A stretch of DNA of 64,000 nt, taken from Lepidostoma basale. Lineage: Eukaryota; Arthropoda; Insecta; Trichoptera; Lepidostomatidae. The translations under genes and the position numbers were made by a program. Shown here in pieces: positions 1-12,406 of this stretch; the first letter of the stretch is position 1; each line of letters starts with the position of its first letter. The stretch spans positions 124,001 to 188,000 of the forward strand of contig JAHDVF020000236.1 of assembly GCA_022606425.2 (NCBI GenBank), read 5' to 3'. The notes under the pieces were generated by a model, which worked only from the letters and a program-made list of their open reading frames with translations, did no database searches and was not told the origin of the DNA.

Positions 1-1
1 T

Positions 2-63
2 CTCATCCCTGATGTGCAGCCACCGACCAACCCCACAAGGAAGAAGATCAAATCATCGCAAAT
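2..63 (+). CDS. dikar: dikar-like, 3' end of an upstream coding exon
   Basis: Frame 2 reads a basic stretch (TRKKIKSSQ) and stops at a strong donor, AT|GTGAGT, after base 63. The leftover AT plus the first base of the exon at 6156 makes Ile, so the phase fits the bromodomain exon exactly. A basic segment just before the bromodomain is usual in this family. The intron would be 6.1 kb. Support is phase, donor quality and residue character only; a transcript would settle it. Confidence 0.65.
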
Positions 64-3000
64 GTGAGTCGGCATCTCTTTATAGCGCCAGTCCGCAACT
101 TCTAACCTCTCCCCCATACTCCCCGGAGTGTATAATACCTTGTCATGTCTACTGCTTAATATTGGAACCTTATCAGAAAAGACGGTACAGTAAAAGCCCG
201 TTAATTCGAATTTTTCATAATTTGCTCGGCCCAAAATTGACTTTTCACAGTAAATTCTACCGTTAATTTGAAATATCGCATATTTTGTAATTCTGAATGT
301 TCTTCGCCAAAATGTACCTACAATTCTAATAACTCAAATAAGACATCACGTGAGAAAGAATCCGTTACGAGCGCTTAAACTATTAAACTTAAAGCTATTC
401 ACGAAAACGGCGCTATACAAATTAGCCTAATTATTATTATTATTATTATTAAATACATTAGTGCAAGCGAGATATCTATATATGGATATACAGTAAAAGT
501 CTGTTAATTAAAAATTCGAGGGACCGGATTTCCCAAAAATATTCGAATTACGCGATCTGAAAATAAATTTTTACCCAATTTGCCGACGGCTTGGAACATC
601 GCAGCCATTTTTTCGTTCTGTCAAAATAATAATTATTAACATCACGTGTTCATAATAATAATAACAATAGTGTTTGGATAACATAACGACGTTTTTGTGG
701 CTTTAATGGCGCTTTAAATCAACTTTCTTATTGGTTAAAAGAATCCTATTAAGACAGGCATTTCATACGATTAAAAAAAAGCTTTATAAAAATGAATACA
801 GTGAAACCCGGATTTTACGTTTTCCCACCATTTGTATGTAATCATTTCAGTCCCGATATATATTAGTACATTTTTTTTCAAAATACGTGAGTTACGCGCG
901 CTTGACACATTATTTCGGTCGTGATTGGTCAGCGAGCAATGTTGCAATTGGTCAGCATATAGCGCTTGACGTGGTGATTGGCCAACATCTTTCAATTTTG
1001 GTCGTTTAGTGACCTATCATTATCATTCGGTTTTTGACTCGATTTGTAACGATCTTGATATTTGCAATCGTTGTTTACATAGTTTTTTGTTTTGTTTTAT
1101 TTTTTAAGTTTATTAATTTTCTTCCTTTTTACATACTCATTCTGAAGTAATGTCTCAATAAAAAAAAGCTTTGTCTAGCTTTGGAATTTCTCCGAAAACT
1201 TTGTGAAAGAAATATTACTAATTTATAGAAAAGAAATGATGGCTTCACAAAACATCCTGAGCAAATTATGAAAATTTCGTATTACGAATTATCGTTGTTC
1301 GAATTAACGGACTTTACCTGTAGAGGCTTTTACTAATTTATGATGGAACCAAAAAAAGTAACCGTCTAATTTGAATGAGTTACTTTGAAAAGTAGTTACA
1401 ATATTATAAAAATGTTATTACTGTCGATTGTTTTTGGGGCCTAACGATGCAGCCTGCTAGCTTTGATAAGAGAGGTTTCCAAGGTATCCTTAAATAAAAC
1501 GCGTGCATGTCTGACCCGAGAGTTTCCAATGTTAGGCGGTAGACAAATGGTGGGTGTCTGATTTAACAATTAATAGTTATGCACTGGTGTTTTTATAATG
1601 TCGTCTGTTCATTCTGTGTTTTGTATGTACTTCATGTTAAGTTGTTGTTCACTACTTATTGTTGTAAATTAGATATGTTCTAATCTGAAGTCACGGGTTT
1701 TAGTCTTGTTAGCAAGGAATTATCATTTTCATTTTATGAATGATTGTTCACTTGATGTACCTTAAATTCATTGACAGTTTCTTTTTGGTGAAATTTTAAA
1801 TCACTATTTTATTTTTTATTTTTTTTGTAATTTTAAATCACTATGTTAATTTTTATTTTTTTTGTAATTTTAAATCACTATGTTAATTTTTTTTTTTTTG
1901 TAATTTTAAATCACTATGTTAATTTTTTTTTTTGTAATTTTAAATAATCTAATGTTCATTTAATAAAAAGTAAAAGATATTGTGTGAGGACAGAATAAAA
2001 TTAAAATGGTTAAATCCTAAAACATAATTGATATCTCGTGTGACAGGTACCAATAATAATTATTGAAATGACATTTGCATAAACCAAACAAATCACTTCT
2101 CAGAGACACAAGAATGATAGCCATAAGAGCTGAACCTCCGTATACTAGAAGATCCGAGTTCCAATCATGTTTTAATTTAATTTTTCATTATTTTTTTTTA
2201 AGTATAAATTACAAAATTGGTTTTATTTTTTAATTTCCATCTTGTAATTATTCATTAACTGAGTTTGACAATTCGTCACGTGAGAGTAAGAGGGTTCCAA
2301 CTACCAAAATTTCACATTTGACTTTTTTTTTTCATGAAAAGGGTTCTTACTAACCTTATCTATACGTACAATTAAAAAAAAAGCGTGTAATAGTATTGTC
2401 ATTTTGATGTTAAGAAAAGAATCAAGTTCCAATTGATCATTCAAAACACACAATTCACTGAAGAAGGATTCATTTACACTTAGAACTTTATTATTCCAAC
2501 TGTCGCCAGAGAAAATTTACACGCTTCTCGGTAAAAGAGTTTCTTTTGCTTCAGATGGAACCCTTTTATTCCAAGATACACACCTGAAACCAAAAAAACT
2601 TTGACATAATTTTTCTCAGCTTTTTACTTTTGACAGTTGGAACCTTCTTACATCTCAGGTGACTAATTATTGAAATGGAATTGGTTTTAGAACATGGATA
2701 AAAATCCAAGATTAATTATCCAATTTTTTTTATATCATAAACAAGTGAACAGTTATTTTTTATTATAATTAAATAAATACATTGTCCATTTAAATAATTT
2801 TATACCGGTGATTATAAGGCTAAATTAAAATCTATAATAATAATTACATTAAAAATGTTTTAAGAATTTTATAATTTTGAATCCTAATTATCTTGTATAC
2901 TATTTCATATTTAACTAAATGTCTCATCAATTCATCTGTAATAGAATTCTAAAATATTTAGGTTTTTTCCACTCGTTTTTCTAGTTTCAATCAGTTTTGG

Positions 3001-6000
3001 CAACTCACTGCCATCTTATGTTAGCATACCAGAAGATGGTAGTGTGTTTCCGAAACTGATTTGAGCTAGAACAAGTAAAATGAAACTAAATATTTATAAT
3101 AAAAATACATCTATATATTTTTAATTTACAAAGATCTTCTAAATTAAATAAATATATATTATTATTTTGTATTTTGGTCTGGTTTGTCCTCATCTGTACA
3201 TACATATATATTGTATTTGTCTGTCTGCATGAGAGCATGTACATGTTTTCCGTAATCAGCATTTCCTCACCCAACAGTTTGTATTATATGTATTAGCTAA
3301 TTCCAGATAATATTGGACTTCAATAAATATCATTTTTTTTAAAATATGGAATATTCTGCACATTATTTTCTGTTAACTATAAACTTTAAAAAAAATTAAC
3401 AACCAAATAACTTACTAACATATTAAAGTCCAATGTTACTCTCGATTTTAAGTTATTAGTCATCCATCAAAATATAGTTTTAATCTTGTTTATTCTTATT
3501 AATAATGATAGGGATAAATGTTATTTAAATAAATTTATACCGTGGTAACAGTAGCAATTTCGGCAGCTGACTATTTAAGTCCAAGTACTATAGCAGTATA
3601 AATGGTTTTCGAAAATGAACGTGGCTCCCTCATCTCATCTTTAGTCTACACCACATTTTAAACCATGTTATTATTACAACACCATCAAATGGAATTGAAA
3701 ACTTTAAATATGAGAAATGAGTTACGATTCCAATTAAACATAGTTGATTCTGTTGAAATATTTTTTGTTTTACTACTTACACATATAAGCATATTACAAT
3801 ATAAAAATGAGTTATTCGTCTCGGTCAGCTGCTTGTAGTATTAATACCACTATCAACAATACATAAGCTGTAAATATCTCAAAACATTAGTTTAGTGGAA
3901 TTGATTTTTCTGATTAATGTTAGCTAGCAAATTTTATTATATATATTTCATTGATTATGATTTAAAAAAAAATACATTGTCAATCAAAAAATTCATTTAG
4001 ATTTAAATTTTGTTTAATGCTTTGGCGTAACTTTTCCTGAATTTCTTCAGCAATAAATCTTTTGAACTCGATGTTAAAACTCCCATGTTTATTAATTTCC
4101 TTCCGTTTCAAACCATTCAATTAAAATTTAACTGAATAATTTCACATTTCACATCGCTGAGAGCCAAAAGGAATCAATGCCCGGCTGCCTTTGTAAAACT
4201 GCATATAATAACAAATATACTCACATGCACGGAATGTAAAAAAAAAAAATAATGCAAATTTTAATAAATTCTGTTTGTCAGCTTAATTGTGTAAAAGACA
4301 TTCAATGACCCTCTGCTTGTGTTTTGTTGTTACTTTAGCCTAAAAAAAACTGTCTAAAGTTTAAAGTGAAAGAATAAACAATGTCTATAAAACTTACTTC
4401 AATTCAATATAAATATTTTTTACATTTTTGTGTGTTTTGCTTGATTACAATTTATATAAAGATTTTATCGGATGTCAGTTTGTGAGACCTAAGTCTTTAT
4501 TAGATAGTTTTTTCTTCCGTCCAATCCCACTTTAAAATCTGTATATAAATTGTGGTACTCTCTATTTGTTTGCTACGCTTCCATTGATTGTTTTCCTAAT
4601 AATTTAATTTTCTTTGCTTTTCTTAATGTTTTTCCACTCCGCTTGACACTGATTATTATTTTTGTAAAATAATATTTTAATTAATTAATTAAATTGAATT
4701 AAACTGCTTTTTTATTACCTATATGTGTTTGTATTATTACAGTAGTTAGTTGCCCCCCTATAGAGTATACCATAGAAATGAAATAATGCACTATTTAAAA
4801 CCTGTTTCATATTAATATCGGTTAAGGTAAATAATATTTTATTTGTGCTAGGGAGGGAGGTGGGTGGACATAAAAGCACACAGATAGAAGGGATGTGCCC
4901 AGAATTTTGATACACGCAGAATAAGCAGCTCAGTCAAATTTTAAGACAATTTCACTTTTTTACTTGAAATCCAGCAAAATCGGGTGTAATTTTTTTTTGT
5001 GAAATTAACGAATTTAATTTTCACATCTTGACTTGATATTTATATTTTATAAGATTTAATTCAATATTAAAGTTTGTTAATCTGTTTTTGGTATAGTAGT
5101 TTTATAAATTAAAATGTAAATAATATTTTAAAGTTTCACATCATGTTATAATTTTCCATATATATCAAGACAATGAATATTTGAAAGTAATAAGTATGAT
5201 AGCTCAAAGTGGAATTCATTATTAAAAAAAACAAAGTTCTGAAATTCAACATTGTGTTTTACAAAGAAGAGTTTCACCCTATTTTCTTTATTATTATTTT
5301 TTAAATTCTACAATCTTCATTGACTGATTCAAATTAATTATATATTTTTTTCAATGACCTAAGAATCCATTAGATTTTAAAACATTATTACCCTTTGTGT
5401 TCCTGTGTTCCAATATTTAGTGTATCACAATTTTAAGTACTCTTTTGTCCTGGTATAGTATGTGGTTAAATGTTTATTCAAGGTGATTGGTACTCACTGC
5501 AAAGTATTGAGGGTGGTATGTAAAAAACAAACTAGAAATATATTACCAGACTAGTAAGGTAAGTGACAGCGGGAGATAAGTACTTCACTATATTATTATC
5601 AAAATGTGTGATTGGTTGTAGGTGAGTTATGGGTGCTTGTGAGTGGTTAAGGTTAATTTGAAATGCTTTCAAAAATCGTCAATTGTAAAATTAAATTCTA
5701 ATAAAATGCAAGCCCTTTGGGAAGTGAACCATATTGAAAACGGTAATCGCTAGCGCATTACATATTCAAAAAACAAAAAAAAAGCTTTCATTTATTTGCT
5801 TAACATTTTGATTGCCGAGTACGTACAATGTGCGTACTACCGAAATCGCGTTATGTGTTCAATACAAGCCTAACATGTACGTGGTTTTTGTGAATACTCG
5901 CCAACATGTATAATATACAAATATAAATTGTATATATTTATTAGAATTTTTTAAAATTCCTATTGGTTTTATTCTATATTTAAATAAGATATAATTTGAG

Positions 6001-9000
6001 CATCTTCAAGTTTACTTGAAAATGTTTCGCAATGAAAGTGTTAGCAGATATAAATAAGTAATATTGCATATTTTAAATGAAGTGTTTATAAATTTGTTAT
6101 GTATTAGCAGGCATCTTTAAAATTGATTTTATAAATGAGTGAAATGTTTGAATAGATATGAGCTCATGCAAGAGGATGTACAGACGGATATGTACAAAGT
6201 TCTGGAGCAGTTGAAGTCGCACGAGGATGCGTGGCCGTTCATGGATCCCGTGGAGGAGGACTATGCGCCCAACTACTATAGCGTTATCCGCCGGCCCATG
6301 GATCTGCAGCGCATGGAGGACCGTCTGGATGAGGGCTACTACCGAAACTTCTCCATGTTTAAGGGCGACTTCAACCTTATTGTCAACAACTGCAGGCTAT
6401 ACAACGGTCAAGACAATGGTCAGTTTTTAATCTTTTTGTACCCAAGCATGTACAATAGAGGTATAGGTCTTCCTTCTAACGGACTTGAGAACTTGTTCTG
6501 GGTCCCGCTCTAATGTATACTTTCGATAGTGTATGTCAGTAGCTCACACTCACTAACAGAAGTGTAGTTCCACACCTGAACCAGAAATCTCATTTTAAGA
6601 ACTGGGAATTAAAAAAAAAATCCTAATATCATTCTTCTTCTGCTTTTGATAGTGTTGTATCAGGTCCCCCAGACGTTGACAATCACTGACGAATGCTGCA
6701 GTGATTTCCTTGGAAGTGTTGCTGAAGTGGTTTCCCTTTGCCTTCTCCAGCCCAATATCATTAGGCTAACTAATTTCATCAGGGTTATTTTTAAAAGCTC
6801 TTAATCGAGGTTAATGCATAAATGTGAAAATTAATTCATCAAAATGTAGAATTAATGAACTTGTCCTTTTTAGGTTGGGGTTTTTGAAAATGATTAGAAA
6901 ATGATTAGATAAAGAACCCGGCTTCAGGAAATGACTTAATCTTGAACCTGGTTCTTCAGTATGAATTAATTATGTCGATCAATAGGCTTTCAAATATTCC
7001 ACCGTGAACTTCTTCTTCTTCTCCTTGTAGACCTTTGGTCTGTTCCCGTGAACAATTTTCCATAAAAATTGATATGATATTTATATTAAATAATGATTTA
7101 AATGATGGGACAAAAACTATATAAAAATATCACAACTTTAATTTACTTAATTGTTTTTTCAGAATACACTGAGATGGTAGACAAACTAGAAACTGCATTC
7201 AATAAATTGACAGAGCGATATGTCGACCAAATATCTTCATCCGATGATGAGATTGCAATTGAATATCCTATACAGAATCCTACACCCAGAAAAACAGCCC
7301 CAAAGGTTGAAAAATCTGTTCAAAAGGAAATTGAAGCTAAAAAACGAAAGCGAGACAATACAGGCAAGTTGTAGCTTTGCTGTATCAAAGTATTCAGTCA
7401 AATATCTGTGTTTAAAAAAAAAATTACTGTTTGTTTTAATAAATGGAAATTTATTTTAATAAATAAATTTCATTGTATATTTTTATAATTTTAGGTGAAG
7501 AGAGTCGAGAGAGAGATTCCGAGGTTTGGTCTAAAAAATCAAAAGACGGAGAAAAAAGTAGAAAGAAAATGAAAGCTGATTATGACCCCGAGTCTAACAA
7601 CCATTCTGATGGTTCAATGGATCGTGGAAAAACAGAGAAAAAAATTAAGAAGTCACGTCTGCATACAAAGAAAAAAAAGAAAACAAAAGGTTTAAAAACC
7701 AAGAGCCGGAAAGAAAAACGATTGAGCAGAAAAATTCGCCAAAAAAAAAAGCATTCCAAGTATAATGGTGAAAGGGTCAAGAAGAAGAAAAGCTCCCGCA
7801 GGCTATCATATGAATCTCGGAGGTCGAGGAGCTCAAGCCCGGAGGACTTCTTGTCCAAGGAAGAGATGCTTCCCAAGAAGAGGCACATGTCTCCCGAGAT
7901 AGACTTTTACAAAGACAAGTTTGACAAAATCAAGGAAAGGAGAAGGGGATCCTCTCGGAACACTCTGGATATATACTCTGAAGGTAGAAGAGACAAAACC
8001 AAGTCTAACTTGTCACTACCCGAGAAAGACAAGCATCTTAAGTTGAAGGAAACTATTGAAAAATTGAAAGCCAAGAGTGAGAAGTGTGACAGTCCCACGG
8101 TTTACGATAATGCGTTTGATCCCAAATCAAATTCAGTTGAGAAAAAACAGGAGGCAGATGGCTCCCAGAAGTCTGAGAAACCTAGTAAAACTACAGATGA
8201 GTACGAGTTTGTTGATGAAACAAAAGCAGAAGAGGATTTGAATAAAGCAGACGATTACCCGATTTCCCCCCAAAGGAAATTGCTTAAGAAAAATAATACA
8301 AAAAATGAATCAGCTACGGAAGCTCTTGAGCAAGCCGTGAAAGATATAAGTAAATGGTTGGATGATACCCCAAAACTCACCGAGTTTAGTTCTGATAGCA
8401 ACTCTCCGTCTCAAATGCCTAACCCGGATGAATCCCCTTCCACACTCGCTAGGCTAGATGATGAGAACTCTAGCATTGTGCAAGATAAGGATAAGCTGGG
8501 GAATCTGAAAAAAGATGGTTCAAAGAAACGACTTCCAAAGGAAACACCGAAAAGTTTGGCACGAAGAAAAGAAATACAAAGGACAATTGAAAGATTGCAA
8601 CCTGGAAAAAGCAAAGGAAATCTTATATCTAGTATCCTACCATGTCCTAAACCCGAAGAAAACGTTATTGTGAATGTTGCCAATAAAATAAAAGAGGTGA
8701 AAAGCTCTCTCATAATGAAAACTGACGAAGGTAGTCCGAAACTCAGTTTAGGGACCGTGCTACCAACAGTTGGCTTTGGATTAGGCAAACAACATAACTT
8801 TACACAGGAAAATAACCAGAACAATGTTGTTAAAGTGGAAGTAGTCGATACAGGGACTATGACATGCGAGACTGAAGAAGCTGCTTCGAGTGAGACAGTC
8901 GTGGCTTCATCAAATTCAGTGGTTGAGTGCGTGGATACACCCAGGGCAGAGGTTGAACCTGAAATCCCTATAGTTCTCTCTAAGCAGTGTCAAGAAAAGG

Positions 9001-12000
9001 CAACCCCAAATTTAAGTGCTTGGTTCAAAGCTTTCGGAGCTCCCAAGAGTGGTAGTACGACAACCAAGAAAAAATATGATGACCTGGATCAAGATGATTT
9101 GTTGCTGGAAGCAAAAGTTCCTAGTCCTATTGATAGCATTAAGTGCGAACAAAGTATTGATGATTCCATTATTCCAGAAGGGGGCGACAGTCCTATTCCT
9201 ACACTCATGTCTGGCGGCAGGCCCCGTCGTACCAGTACTGGTAGCTCTATCTCTGAAAGGTCATCATTTAGTCAGGACTTGGATTCTCCACGGCACCAGC
9301 CATCACATCCTTCTCCTCTGTTAGTTTCTCCAGCATCACCGCGTACTGACGAACATCAGAAGCCATATCCCTTGATGAATGTCACAGTTCGGGTTGGTTT
9401 CTACCAAGACACGGCTTCTGTGAAGAGCAGCCCAGAGAAAAGTTGCAGCCCTCGGGAAGCACCGCAATCTCCCTACTCTGCCTATTCCCAGCACGTGTAT
9501 GCTGCTGCTGGCAACAGCATCACACCAGCTATTCAATCTCATAGTGCCAACAACGAAGGACCCTGCAAAAGTCCATTACCGATTTACGGACAATCCCAAA
9601 CTCCGGCATTTTATGAGTCCAATAAAACTTCCCAGGGAGGCAAATCAGTCCGCCAAGAAGATTATACAAATTTTCCCCAAGATAATCTGTACCAACAGCC
9701 ATCTTCACCATTCTCGGGTTCCTTTTCACCGGCCCAATCCCCATACTCGCACCACAGCCAGCACTCTCCGTATTCTCATATCCAGCACTCACCTCAGACA
9801 TTTTCTCAGTCCACCTCTGTAAGTAATGTCATCCAATGTACAGAGACTCAAAGTGTTCAAGAAAAATCGCCAGTATTTCCAGTAAAGAAAAGAATGTACA
9901 ATGAACAGTCTACCGAAGTTTCTACAGATGCAGTCTCCACTATTCAGAAACCTATCGCATCTAAACATAATGAAAGAGATGTTTCTTCACCGCCTGCTGG
10001 CAATTCCATATATTTTGAGGATGAAAAACCCACAAACTCCAATGTTTTGGTCATGAATAACAATCCCAGTGTAATTACAAGCGCTAGTTCCAAAAACATT
10101 AAGAAATCAATGCAACGTTCCTACACTAATATTGAGTTTGATGATTCCGACTCCAAATTACCTAGTTTTGTACAAAATACTATGGAAAGGAAGAGTCAAA
10201 ACCTGGAAATGTGTTCACAATACGTAGACGTAGCATCGGATTATTCAGCTCGGAAGAACGAGGTCAACGATTTTTCATTAGTGGGACTCTCAAAATCTCA
10301 CGCAGAAAATACTTGCAGTATATATCAAGATTCGGGAATCTCCAAGCATATGAGTGGTTCTAGTTTATTTAGTGAAATCAAAAATGCCTCGGAAATTGCC
10401 AACAAAGATTTCTCAGCGAGGAACAAGTCTATCGATATGATAAACATGGGATATTCCAATAAATATATAGACAGCTCAAAAATGAATGATGTGAATGTGG
10501 ATATGGTCAATATGGGCTATCTAATGCCAGATTCTGTAAATATGGAAAACAAAATATCTGCGCACATGTCTAAAGTAGATACCATCACAGAGGAATCTAA
10601 GAGCCAAAGGAGTTTTGACTTGTATAACATGGCATGCAACGCTCCCTTTGTCAATCGACAGGAGCCGATTAATCCGGGAGTCTTGAAAGTCGCCCCCAGT
10701 AGTGCATTCCTGGAAAAGAACAAGAAGCCGGCGCACAAGAACCATTCTGTATTACACTACCTGGAATCATCGATTGACATGAGCATGCCGGTGAACAGCG
10801 ACACCGCCTTGAATGCCAGCAGGCCTGATGCAATAGTGAAACACGGCTATTCCGACATTATCAATTGGAATGCCGAAACTATTAAAAAGAGTTACGAAGC
10901 TCATACTTTACCATCTTACAGAGACAGTATCCAGAGTAAAGCCGATACGAATAGAATATGCACTCCCCAGAGTCAGAGCGGAGTGCCGGCCATTCTGAAT
11001 CAGAGATTGGCTTCTGATTTGGGTTATGAGTTGCCTATTAACGAATCTGATGAGTCTCTCCAACGATTACAACCAGAATTAAGGATACCCATAATACGCG
11101 CAGTTATTGAAATTTCATCATCGATTAAACCTGAAAATCAGCAAACTCCACCCACGGATTATAATGCCAGGTCCAGGAATGTCAATATGAACTTGCCCCA
11201 TAACTCAATCAAACCTGCTGAAAGTAACTATGACCGAAGCACACCTGTAAGCATAACTAACAGCTATAAGCCACCAACAAATCTGCCGATTGATTCCTCA
11301 TTACGAAATATTCCCAACATTCTTCCTCTTATAGAGAAATATGTAAAAGACGAATGCGCACTGACGACCTATCCCACGGCCGGACCTCTACCATATCACG
11401 ACAAGAGTATGCCCATCTCGTATCACAAGAATATTCACAGCTCCGTATCGTCCAGCCAAATGTTTCAGCCGAGTTCCGTGCCAATGATTTTCAGTCGAGA
11501 CACAACGTACTCTCCTAATATTCAGACAAATGTTCATAACTTATCAGTTGATCCTATCCCCATAGAAATTGAGAAAAAGAGTAAGTCCAGAAAGAAAAAG
11601 ATTCTTGATTCTCCGAGTGCAGGTTCCAGTCAAAGTTTTCATTCTTATGGTAGCCTTAAATCTGGACTCTCAGCAACGGAGCAAGCTCCCATTGCTTTGA
11701 AATCTTCCAATATTCTTCCGGGTAGCGCTTTCAACTTTGGTCCACCGGGTCTGAGTTCGGGTTTAAGTTCAGGTTTGAGTTCGGGCTTGAGTTCAGGTTT
11801 GAGTTCAGGTTTGGGTTCAGGTTTGAATTCGGGCCTGAGTTCAGGACTATACAGTGACGGGTCCAGTTTTCTGGACGACATAAGAAGTCAATCGACAAAT
11901 CAGTACATGGCGGTCAACTACATGGCGGTGGCTGCGGCGGCACACCAGAGGAGTGCCGAAGGCAAGGCGGAGTGTGCTAAGCCAGCCCACCAGGCCATGC

Positions 12001-12218
12001 CGCACGGGGGCAGCAGTCCGTTCCACTTCCTGGGCCACGCGGGGGCGCGCCCGCCCTACCCACTGGTGGGCATGGAGCCCGCCCCGGCGCTGTTCCAGCA
12101 GTACCTGGCGCGCCACCAGGAGGAGCTGCTGCGCCACTCCACCTCCCAGATAATGGGCATCTTCCCTCCGGGGTACGTGCGCCAGCCCTACGATCCCAAC
12201 CGGCCCGCTTGGCTCTGA
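2..12218 (+). CDS. dikar: dikar/CECR2-like bromodomain protein gene, 3' part (4 exons)
   Basis: Exons 2-63, 6156-6418, 7163-7363 and 7495-12218 join in phases 2, 1 and 1 to give 1749 codons plus TGA; the 5' end lies outside the window. The spliced product has one bromodomain (about residues 22-125) with WPF at 47-49 and the acetyl-lysine-binding Asn at 104 in CRLYN. A very long disordered tail follows: Lys/Arg-rich, then Ser/Pro-rich, then SGL repeats. Domain order and the motif NLSAWFKAFGAPK (about residue 680) are what I recognise as insect dikar, the CECR2 counterpart. CECR2 proteins read acetylated histones and work with ISWI-type remodelling ATPases in the nucleus; that role is inferred from family. 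The gene is convergent with Egfr. Any N-terminal domain partner must be encoded upstream of base 1. Family assignment is strong; the exact symbol is less certain. Confidence 0.88.
403..455 (+). mobile_element. 3' tail of a CR1/L2-type LINE
   Basis: A phrase close to CGGCGCTATACAAAT followed by (ATT)n. The same phrase ends the fragments near 39513-39545 and 39806-39840, so this is a truncated 3' end of one LINE family with an ATT microsatellite tail. Confidence 0.6.
491..1320. mobile_element. non-autonomous pogo/Tigger-like DNA transposon
   Basis: The left end CAGTAAAAGTCTGTTAATT and the reverse complement of the right end CAGGTAAAGTCCGTTAATTC form terminal inverted repeats. TA lies directly outside both ends (489-490 and 1321-1322), as expected for IS630/Tc1/pogo target duplication. 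No transposase frame is present. A second, unpaired copy of the left end (CAGTAAAAGCCCGTTAATTC) starts at 188 and may be a nested or deleted relative. Confidence 0.75.
1791..1945. repeat. about 37-bp tandem repeat, 4 units
   Basis: Units carrying TTTTAAATCACTATG plus a T-run start near 1795, 1832, 1869 and 1905, with a partial fifth. It is intronic, with no coding potential. Confidence 0.85.
2951..3098. mobile_element. foldback (MITE-like) element
   Basis: An imperfect inverted repeat of about 65 bases per arm. The outer AAATATTTAG and inner CTAGTTTCAATCAG and CACTGCCATCTT blocks return in reverse complement at 3031-3098. The loop is about 13 bases. No frame. Confidence 0.7.
6156..6418 (+). 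CDS. dikar: dikar-like bromodomain exon
   Basis: The acceptor is TTTGAATAG|A and the donor AATG|GTCAGT. It encodes most of the bromodomain: helix Z (MYKVLEQLKSHEDAWPF), the ZA loop (PVEEDYAPNYYSVIRRPMDL) and the BC loop with CRLYNG, the acetyl-lysine pocket. The APNYY and PMDL signatures match the CECR2 subtype better than the BPTF subtype. An open frame continues past base 418 to 6513, but this is intron read-through because the conserved EYTEM continuation lies in the exon at 7163. Confidence 0.93.
6633..6757 (-). mobile_element. LINE 3' end, GAA-tailed family
   Basis: The minus strand reads a C-terminus ending VIVNVWGT-stop followed by (GAAGAA). It is related to the endings at 54540-54745, 26300-26398 and 61465-61600. 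It lies inside the second dikar-like intron, opposite to transcription. Confidence 0.6.
7163..7363 (+). CDS. dikar: dikar-like exon ending the bromodomain
   Basis: The acceptor TTTTTTCAG|AATACAC restores Glu across the junction, giving QDNEYTEMVDKLE, the expected last bromodomain helix. An acidic stretch (SSSDDE) and a basic stretch (EAKKRKRD) follow. The exon ends at ACAG|GCAAGT, a GC donor. The only nearby GT donors lead to stops in the next exon, whereas GC splicing gives N-T-G-E-E-S in frame with the 4.7 kb exon. Confidence 0.9.
7364..7494 (+). other. GC-AG intron
   Basis: A 131-base intron with donor CAG|GCAAGT and acceptor TTTTAG. GC donors normally need a near-perfect match to U1 elsewhere, and AG|GCAAGT is that match. 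Phase 1 on both sides rebuilds Gly. Confidence 0.85.
7495..12218 (+). CDS. dikar: dikar-like giant terminal coding exon
   Basis: The acceptor is TTTTAG|GTGAAG. It encodes about 1574 residues of low-complexity, probably disordered chain. It starts with a Lys-rich nuclear-localisation-like region (7620-7830) and an RS-like patch. The conserved-looking NLSAWFKAFGAPK lies at 9010-9048, RPRRTSTGSSISERSSF near 9220-9270, and a conserved NVTVRVGFYQD at about 9376-9408. SGL tandem repeats fill 11752-11849 and the terminus reads QPYDPNRPAWL before TGA. The last 300 bases are abruptly GC-rich. Apparent start codons inside (TTG at 7473) lie in the intron and are not used. Confidence 0.93.
11752..11849 (+). 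repeat. in-frame 12-bp coding minisatellite (SGL-S)n
   Basis: About eight 12-base units encode SGLS with single-residue variants (SGLG, SGLN). It is in frame with the dikar-like product at about residue 1595 and is likely length-variable between individuals. Confidence 0.9.
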
Positions 12219-12400
12219 AATGCATTCCATTTATTGTAAAAACTGTAAATACTACTAGTATGCCCAAATGGTTGCTTTGTTGTATACTTTTTAAAATTTT
12301 TAGTCGGTCATTAAAAGAGTTTTGAGTGTAAATGAATGGTGCCTTAACACGTATGGAATCTATCAAAGTATGAACTTTTCGAATATTCGCGCATATGCAT

Positions 12401-12406
12401 AATAAA
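12401..12406 (+). terminator. proximal poly(A) signal candidate, dikar-like
   Basis: AATAAA 183 bases after the stop. A distal AATAAA at 18341, followed by a T-rich TGTTCTGTCTTTT stretch, is the alternative and would give a 6-kb 3' UTR. Sequence alone cannot choose. Confidence 0.4.

Larger units (their letters stand above)
64..6155 (+). other. large dikar-like intron before the bromodomain exon
   Basis: AT-rich, with no convincing exon on either strand. It holds a LINE tail (403-455), a pogo-like element (491-1320), a 37-bp tandem repeat (1791-1945) and a foldback element (2951-3098). From 3100 to 6150 I see only AT-rich sequence with short homopolymers. Confidence 0.6.

Noticed and set aside
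12..266. 84-codon ORF at the left edge
   Set aside because: Different frame from the exon at 2-63 and runs into intron and transposon sequence.
6139..6513. Bromodomain ORF as a single-exon gene ending at 6513
   Set aside because: The frame beyond 6418 is intronic; the conserved helix continues at 7163.
11847..12366. Antisense ORFs over the dikar-like C-terminus
   Set aside because: Shadow of the GC-rich end of the sense frame.
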